Below are positions 7,037 through 11,234 of a DNA stretch of 11,234 nt, piece after piece (within the stretch, counting starts at the first letter, position 1; every line of letters starts with the position of its first letter). A program made the position numbers and the translations under genes. The stretch comes from Dehalococcoidia bacterium (GTDB lineage: Bacteria; Chloroflexota; Dehalococcoidia; UBA6926): positions 1 to 11,234 of the forward strand of contig JAAXGS010000067.1 of NCBI GenBank assembly GCA_012271225.1, given 5' to 3'. Below the pieces are notes generated by a model. That model was given only the letters and a program-made list of their open reading frames with translations, ran no database searches and was not told the DNA's origin.

Positions 7037-8173
7037 ATGGGTGAGTGGCCGCGCCCATGGCGCTACATCTTTCACGCAGACATGGACGCCTTCTTTGCGT
7101 CCGTGGCGCAGCGCGATACCCCCGCGCTGCGCGGCAAGCCCATCGTCGTCGGCGGGCCGCCGGAGTCCCGCGGGGTGGTGTCCGCGGCGTCCTATGAGGC
7201 GCGCGCGTTCGGCGCACGCTCCGGCATGGCCATGGCCACTGCGCTGCGCCTGAGCCCGGACATCATCCGCGTTGGGCATCGGCCCGGCGGGTACGGAAAC
7301 ATCTCGCGGCAGGTCATGACCATTCTCCGCCGGGTGACGCCGTTGGTGCAGCAGCTCTCCGTGGATGAGGCCTACATGGACGTGACGGACGTGGTTGCTC
7401 CGGACAAACTGGAGGACCTGGGCAGGGAGATCCGGAGACGGGTGCGTCGAACCACCGGCCTGGCGGTCACCATCGGCGGGGGTGTGACCAAGACCGTCGC
7501 GAAGGTCGCGTCGCAGGTGGGCAAGCCGGACGGGCTGCTGCTGGTGCCGCCCGCGGAGGAGGATGAGTTTCTCGCGCCGCTGGACGTCTCACTGATCAGC
7601 GGCGTCGGCCCCGCCACGCTGACCGCCCTGCATCAGCGGGGCATCAGAACCATGGGGCAGCTGGCCGCCGCGGATGACGCCTGGCTTGAGCAGGAGTTCG
7701 GCCGGCGCGGCGCGTGGCTCAAGGAGCGCGCATTGGGCGGCGGATCATCTGAGTTGGAGCCCCGCGATGAGCGTGTGCCAAAGTCCATCAGCAGCGAGAC
7801 GACGATGGCCACGGACACCGGCGACGGAGAGGTCCTGCTCGCCCTGCTGCGGGAGCAGGCGGCGGACGTGATCCCGCAGATGCGGGGCAGCGGCCTGCGG
7901 GCGCGCACCGTCCGCCTCAAGCTGCGCCTCTCGGACTTCACCACGTTCACGCGGCAGCAATCCCTCTCCGGAGCGACCGACGACGAGGCAGTTATTCTGC
8001 GGGTCGCCTCGGAGTTGTTGGGGCGTGAGCTGGGTCGAGGACGGGAGTTCCGCCTTTTGGGGCTTGGCGTGGCCTCACTGGAGCCTGCGTTCGCTGAGCC
8101 GCCCGCGCCGGACGCCGGCAGCGGCGATCCCGCGCCCGGCGCCCAGTTGTCCCTTCTCGGCAGCGGGGCCTGA
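7037..8173 (+). CDS. dinB: DNA polymerase IV (Y-family translesion polymerase)
   Basis: Error-prone polymerase that copies past damaged template bases; 378 residues. Catalytic residues are D15 in HADMDAFFASV and D110-E111 in SVDEAYMDV. The aromatic steric gate is F20, and VVSAASYEAR lies at 47-56. A helix-hairpin-helix (LISGVGPATL) follows near residue 190, then a little-finger domain. After a proline/alanine-rich linker the protein ends AQLSLLGSGA, in which QLSLL (370-374) is a good beta-clamp-binding motif. The ATG at 7037 gives the normal N-terminus, a little longer than in E. coli. The gene follows the MFS gene by 23 bp and its stop lies inside a terminator-like hairpin. It may be read through from upstream or from the near-start -10 element. 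Confidence 0.94.
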   Translation: MGEWPRPWRYIFHADMDAFFASVAQRDTPALRGKPIVVGGPPESRGVVSAASYEARAFGARSGMAMATALRLSPDIIRVGHRPGGYGNISRQVMTILRRVTPLVQQLSVDEAYMDVTDVVAPDKLEDLGREIRRRVRRTTGLAVTIGGGVTKTVAKVASQVGKPDGLLLVPPAEEDEFLAPLDVSLISGVGPATLTALHQRGIRTMGQLAAADDAWLEQEFGRRGAWLKERALGGGSSELEPRDERVPKSISSETTMATDTGDGEVLLALLREQAADVIPQMRGSGLRARTVRLKLRLSDFTTFTRQQSLSGATDDEAVILRVASELLGRELGRGREFRLLGLGVASLEPAFAEPPAPDAGSGDPAPGAQLSLLGSGA

Positions 8174-8194
8174 GCAGCCGCATCATCAGGCCCC
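8165..8194 (+). terminator. Terminator-like hairpin overlapping the dinB stop codon
   Basis: GGGGCCTGA (8165-8173) and TCAGGCCCC (8186-8194) form a perfect nine-pair, GC-rich stem with a 12-base loop. The dinB TGA is the last three bases of the left arm. No T run follows, so this is an incomplete intrinsic terminator or an mRNA-end stabiliser. Confidence 0.5.
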
Positions 8195-8291
8195 CCGTAC
8201 CTCTGACCGTCACACAACCGGCATTCGGTGATCTATCTGCACGAGCGCGGAGACGGTCTGAGTTGGCAGGCGGACGCGGCTGCGGGTGCGC

Positions 8292-8297
8292 TATGAT
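8292..8297 (+). promoter_or_regulatory. Possible -10 element upstream of the molybdenum hydroxylase
   Basis: TATGAT matches five of six consensus bases. The nearest -35-like sequence, TTGGCA at 8263-8268, is 23 bp away, too far for a standard promoter. The rest of the 224-bp gap (8174-8397) holds the dinB hairpin and the ribosome binding site, with no gene. Confidence 0.3.
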
Positions 8298-8384
8298 TTT
8301 GGGGCAGCGGGGCCGCGCCTTTCCGTGCGCCCGGCCGGCTGATTGGAGATAAACACCAAGGGAATGTGTGGAACATCTGGGTGA

Positions 8385-8390
8385 GAGGGG
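8385..8390 (+). promoter_or_regulatory. Ribosome binding site choosing the GTG start at 8398
   Basis: GAGGGG lies seven bases before GTG 8398. The upstream in-frame GTG at 8368 has AAGGGA only four bases away, and its ten extra residues do not look like the family N-terminus. Confidence 0.55.
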
Positions 8391-8397
8391 AATACCT

Positions 8398-10653
8398 GTG
8401 ACAGAGCTTGCGTCCTGGAACATCGTCGGCCATGCGACACCGCGAGCGGAGGGCCCGGACAAGGTGACGGGCATGGGCAAGTACGGCATGGACCGCCTGC
8501 TGCCGGGGATGCTGTGGTGCAAGATTCTGCGCAGCCCCTTCGCCCACGCGCGCATCGTCAGCATCGATACAGCGGAGGCGGCCGGCCTGCCGGGCGTTCA
8601 TCTCATCCTGACCGGCAAGGACCTTGAGGGCGTGCGGACGAACAGATCCGCCTACAAGGATGAGCCGGCGCTGTGCTGGGATACGGTGCTCTATGTGGGC
8701 GACAAGGTGGCTGCCGTGGTGGCGGACGATGAGGACATCGCCCAGCGCGCCCTCGATTTGATTCAGGTTGAGTATGAGGAGTTGACGCCGGTGCTGACGG
8801 CGCGTGAGGCCGCGCAGCCGGACGCGCCCATCCTGCATCCGGACTTTGCCGGGTACGCCGGCGTGCGGGAGGCGCCGGAAACGCCGACAAACGTGCTTGT
8901 GGCGCTGAACCGCGGTCGCGGCGACGTTGAGGCCGGCTTCGCGGCCGCGGACGTCATTGTCGAGGAGACCTACACCACGCCGCATCAGCATCAGGCCTAT
9001 CTGGAGCCGCACGCCGTGCTGGTCGACGTGGAGGAGGACGGAACGGCGCAGATCTGGATGTCCTGTCAGCTGCCCGCGGCCAACATCGGGGAACTGATCC
9101 GGGTGCTTGAGTTGCCGCAGGAGAAGGTCATCATCAACTCCTCCTACATCGGCGGTTCTTTTGGCGGCAAGACGGACGCGACGGGCGTCTACATCATGTA
9201 TCAGTTCGCCCGCCGGACCGGGCGGCCCATCAAGCTGGTGTTCGATTACTCGGAGGAGCTCATGGCCTCCAATCCGCGCCACCCGTCCGAGATCCGCGTC
9301 AAGGCGGGCGTGCGGCGCGACGGCACCATCACCGCGTGGCAGGCGGATGCCTATCTGGCCGTCGGCGCGTACTCATCCTATGCGCCGATTCCCAACGGCC
9401 TGCGGGGCGTGTTTGAGATGGGCGGGGCGTACCGATGCGAGAACGTCGCGATGACGATCACGCATACGTACGCCAACCTGGTGCCGTGCGGTTTCGCCCG
9501 CGCGCCCGGGATGCCGCAGGGGCTGTGGGCCGGGGAGTCGCACATCGATCTGTGCGCCCGCGCCATCGGCATGGATCCGGCGGAGTTCCGCGCGCGGAAT
9601 ATCACCCGTGACGGCGAGCCGCTGATGAACGGCGATACGTATCAGGCGCTGCGCGCGGAGGCGACGCTGGAGGAGGCCCTCCGCGCGGCCAACTACTCCG
9701 CGCCGCGGCCGGCCAACGGCGGGCGCGGCATCGGCACGGGCCATCATTCACAGGGCGGCGGCGCAGCGGCGGCCCAGGTGACCATTGATGCCAACGGGGG
9801 CATCACGGCACATTTCTCGACGTTCGACACGGGCGGCGGCACGTACACCATCATCGCGCAGGTCGTCGCTGAACAGTTGGGCGTCTCGCCGCAGGAGGTG
9901 CAGGCGCTGTCCTTCCCGTCAAACCGGATCGGCCCGCTGCAGGGCATCGGCGGCAGCCGGGGCGCCCGCGTCACCAGCACCGTGGGCCACATGGCGGCGG
10001 CGGAGACGGCGGCCAAACTCAAGCGGCTGGCGGCGGAGTTTCAGGGATGGGACGAGGAGCGGCTGTCCCTGCGCGGGGGAGATGTTGTCAACGACGGCAC
10101 AGGAGAGAGCATCCCGTTTGGGCAGATCGCCGCGCGGACGGGCGAGCCGCTGGTGACCCGCGTCGATATTCAGGAGGGCGCCAGCCCCTATACGGCGTAC
10201 GGCACGCAGATCGCGGAGGTCGAGGTTGATCCGGAGACCGGCGAGGTGCGCGTGCTCAGGATCACGGCAGTGCATGAGACCGGGCGTGTGCTGAACCCCG
10301 TTGCCTTCTACGGACAGCTGGAGGGCGGCGTGGTGTACGGCTTTGGCGAGACGGTGATGACGGAGACGGTGTATGACGAATCCGGCCGCGTGACGAACCC
10401 GTCCTTTGCCGATATGAAGCTGCCGACGATGCGTGATCTGCCGGAGCTGAATGAGATTGTCCTTGAATCGGACGTTGGCGATGGACCATACGCGGTGCGC
10501 GGCATTGGGGAGCATACGAACATCATGACCGCGCCGGCCATTGCGAACGCCATTGAGGACGCCGTCGGCGTACGCATCACCTCCCTGCCAATCACGGCGG
10601 AGAAGGTCTATCTGGCGCTGCAGGAGAAGCGCAACGGCGACGGCATCAGGTAG
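8398..10653 (+). CDS. Molybdenum hydroxylase large subunit (XdhA/CoxL superfamily)
   Basis: Large catalytic subunit that holds the molybdopterin-cytosine dinucleotide cofactor and hydroxylates a small aromatic, purine-like or aldehyde substrate; 751 residues, normal length. The N-terminal a/b-hammerhead domain begins at GHATPRAEGPDKVTG (11-25). Cofactor-contacting GGSFGGK is at 252-258, GFARAPGMPQG at 365-375 and DTGGGTYTIIAQ at 477-488, and the catalytic glutamate is E705 in GIGEH. The proline that usually follows this glutamate (GVGEP) is histidine here. The CoxL loop AYxCSFR is absent, so it is not a true form I CO dehydrogenase. The 2Fe-2S and FAD subunit genes that normally adjoin it are missing on both sides. 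The substrate is unknown; an xdhA or coxL name would overstate the evidence. Confidence 0.9.
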   Translation: MTELASWNIVGHATPRAEGPDKVTGMGKYGMDRLLPGMLWCKILRSPFAHARIVSIDTAEAAGLPGVHLILTGKDLEGVRTNRSAYKDEPALCWDTVLYVGDKVAAVVADDEDIAQRALDLIQVEYEELTPVLTAREAAQPDAPILHPDFAGYAGVREAPETPTNVLVALNRGRGDVEAGFAAADVIVEETYTTPHQHQAYLEPHAVLVDVEEDGTAQIWMSCQLPAANIGELIRVLELPQEKVIINSSYIGGSFGGKTDATGVYIMYQFARRTGRPIKLVFDYSEELMASNPRHPSEIRVKAGVRRDGTITAWQADAYLAVGAYSSYAPIPNGLRGVFEMGGAYRCENVAMTITHTYANLVPCGFARAPGMPQGLWAGESHIDLCARAIGMDPAEFRARNITRDGEPLMNGDTYQALRAEATLEEALRAANYSAPRPANGGRGIGTGHHSQGGGAAAAQVTIDANGGITAHFSTFDTGGGTYTIIAQVVAEQLGVSPQEVQALSFPSNRIGPLQGIGGSRGARVTSTVGHMAAAETAAKLKRLAAEFQGWDEERLSLRGGDVVNDGTGESIPFGQIAARTGEPLVTRVDIQEGASPYTAYGTQIAEVEVDPETGEVRVLRITAVHETGRVLNPVAFYGQLEGGVVYGFGETVMTETVYDESGRVTNPSFADMKLPTMRDLPELNEIVLESDVGDGPYAVRGIGEHTNIMTAPAIANAIEDAVGVRITSLPITAEKVYLALQEKRNGDGIR

Positions 10654-10718
10654 CGCAGGGACGGCGCGGTGGGCAATCAAGTAATCATGTAACCAAAGAT
10701 ATTCAAAGTGGAGAGACT

Positions 10719-11234
10719 ATGAATTACGGCGAAAGTAGATTTCAGTTCACCCCTTCAGCCCAGCCAGGATACGAGCAGGCCTTGGATCGTTTTGCCAACG
10801 AAGCCCGAAGCCCGATATTCTGCCATGCTTTGAGTCCATTCGTATATGGAGCAATCACTGTCAGTTTATGTTATCTCATGCTGCTGCCGTCTGGTTGGCT
10901 GCAGTGGGTGGCGTTTGTAATCGTCGGCGTGCCACTTTTGATCGGCATTTGCCTTATAATGGGAATGGTACAAAGCTTAGTACAGGTGGTTGAAGCAAAC
11001 TATCAAACTATACCTATGATTGTTAGGACATACCGTGTTTTCATGCAGGCTGTTGAGTCCAATACAGAAGTATTAGAAGAAATGACAATTTACGATATCT
11101 TACATATGATTGAAGTAAGGCACCCAGAGAATATGAGAAACTTTGTATCCACTAAAGTTGAAGCCTTTTTCGCTTTACAAGAACTAAACAGGCAACTGCA
11201 CGAATATTGCATCATGCTGCAGAATCGTTCTACC
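10719..11234 (+). CDS. Unrecognised two-helix membrane protein, 3' end outside window
   Basis: The frame is open from ATG 10719 to the window end (172 codons, no stop), so the protein is incomplete. GGAG lies five bases before the ATG. The first 38 residues are soluble. Hydrophobic helices lie at about 41-57 and 61-82, joined by a very short PSGW turn, and a long, mainly helical charged part follows from about residue 85. I recognise no family. Codon use breaks sharply from the neighbouring molybdenum hydroxylase: 13 of 40 third positions are G or C at residues 91-130, against 29 of 40 near the end of that gene (hand counts). This suggests recent acquisition. It is probably the first gene of a region continuing to the right. 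Confidence 0.7.
   Translation, partial: MNYGESRFQFTPSAQPGYEQALDRFANEARSPIFCHALSPFVYGAITVSLCYLMLLPSGWLQWVAFVIVGVPLLIGICLIMGMVQSLVQVVEANYQTIPMIVRTYRVFMQAVESNTEVLEEMTIYDILHMIEVRHPENMRNFVSTKVEAFFALQELNRQLHEYCIMLQNRST

Noticed and set aside
8233..9282. Minus-strand frame of 349 codons opposite the molybdenum hydroxylase
   Set aside because: Shadow of a convincing catalytic subunit; Arg- and His-rich product without motifs. The frame at 9919-10680 is rejected for the same reason.
10654..10718. Attachment site or promoter at the right composition border
   Set aside because: No tRNA end, no direct repeat matching the left flank, and no spaced -35/-10 pair could be seen.
1..11234. CRISPR array, tRNA, rRNA, transposase or integrase
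   Set aside because: No regularly spaced identical repeats, cloverleaf or recombinase motif was found on reading the window.

Overview
This looks like a chromosomal segment from a GC-rich bacterium. The core, about 1,870 to 10,650, has strongly G/C-ending codons and ordinary housekeeping or metabolic genes. My best guess at the organism is a member of the Chloroflexota, possibly Dehalococcoidia/SAR202-like. It rests on high GC, rpmB running divergently from a DAK2/FakA-type gene, a four-cysteine L28, and a CoxL/XdhA-type molybdenum hydroxylase large subunit. It is an inference from gene content only; a GC-rich actinobacterium or deep-branching firmicute relative is not excluded.

Left flank (1-1793): after a short edge region, two plus-strand genes sit 53 bp apart. 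The first is a free-standing HsdR-N-type nuclease with a PD-(D/E)xK core and the QxxxY motif of type I restriction subunits, but no helicase, methylase or specificity gene beside it. The second is a small coiled-coil protein with three copies of a GDGS-SGL repeat and one C-terminal membrane helix. Codon use is less GC-biased than in the core, so this pair is probably accessory DNA. It is the best candidate here for an undescribed two-gene system.

Minus-strand block (1867-3777): argG (argininosuccinate synthase), a PaREP1-like (HEPN-type) gene and rpmB (ribosomal protein L28). rpmB and argG each have a recognisable promoter; the small PaREP1-like gene lies 39 bp after rpmB and is probably read with it.

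Plus-strand core (3967-10653): a FakA-type fatty-acid kinase (DAK2 plus DegV-like part), an MFS transporter, DNA polymerase IV (dinB) closed by a hairpin that overlaps its stop codon, and a molybdenum hydroxylase large subunit without its usual FeS and FAD partner genes.

Right flank (10719 to the window end): codon use turns AT-rich abruptly and an unrecognised two-helix membrane protein gene begins and runs off the edge.

No tRNA, rRNA, CRISPR array, transposase or integrase was seen. The genes do not form one pathway: arginine synthesis, translation, fatty-acid activation, transport, translesion synthesis and a molybdo-enzyme are side by side, with accessory genes on both flanks.
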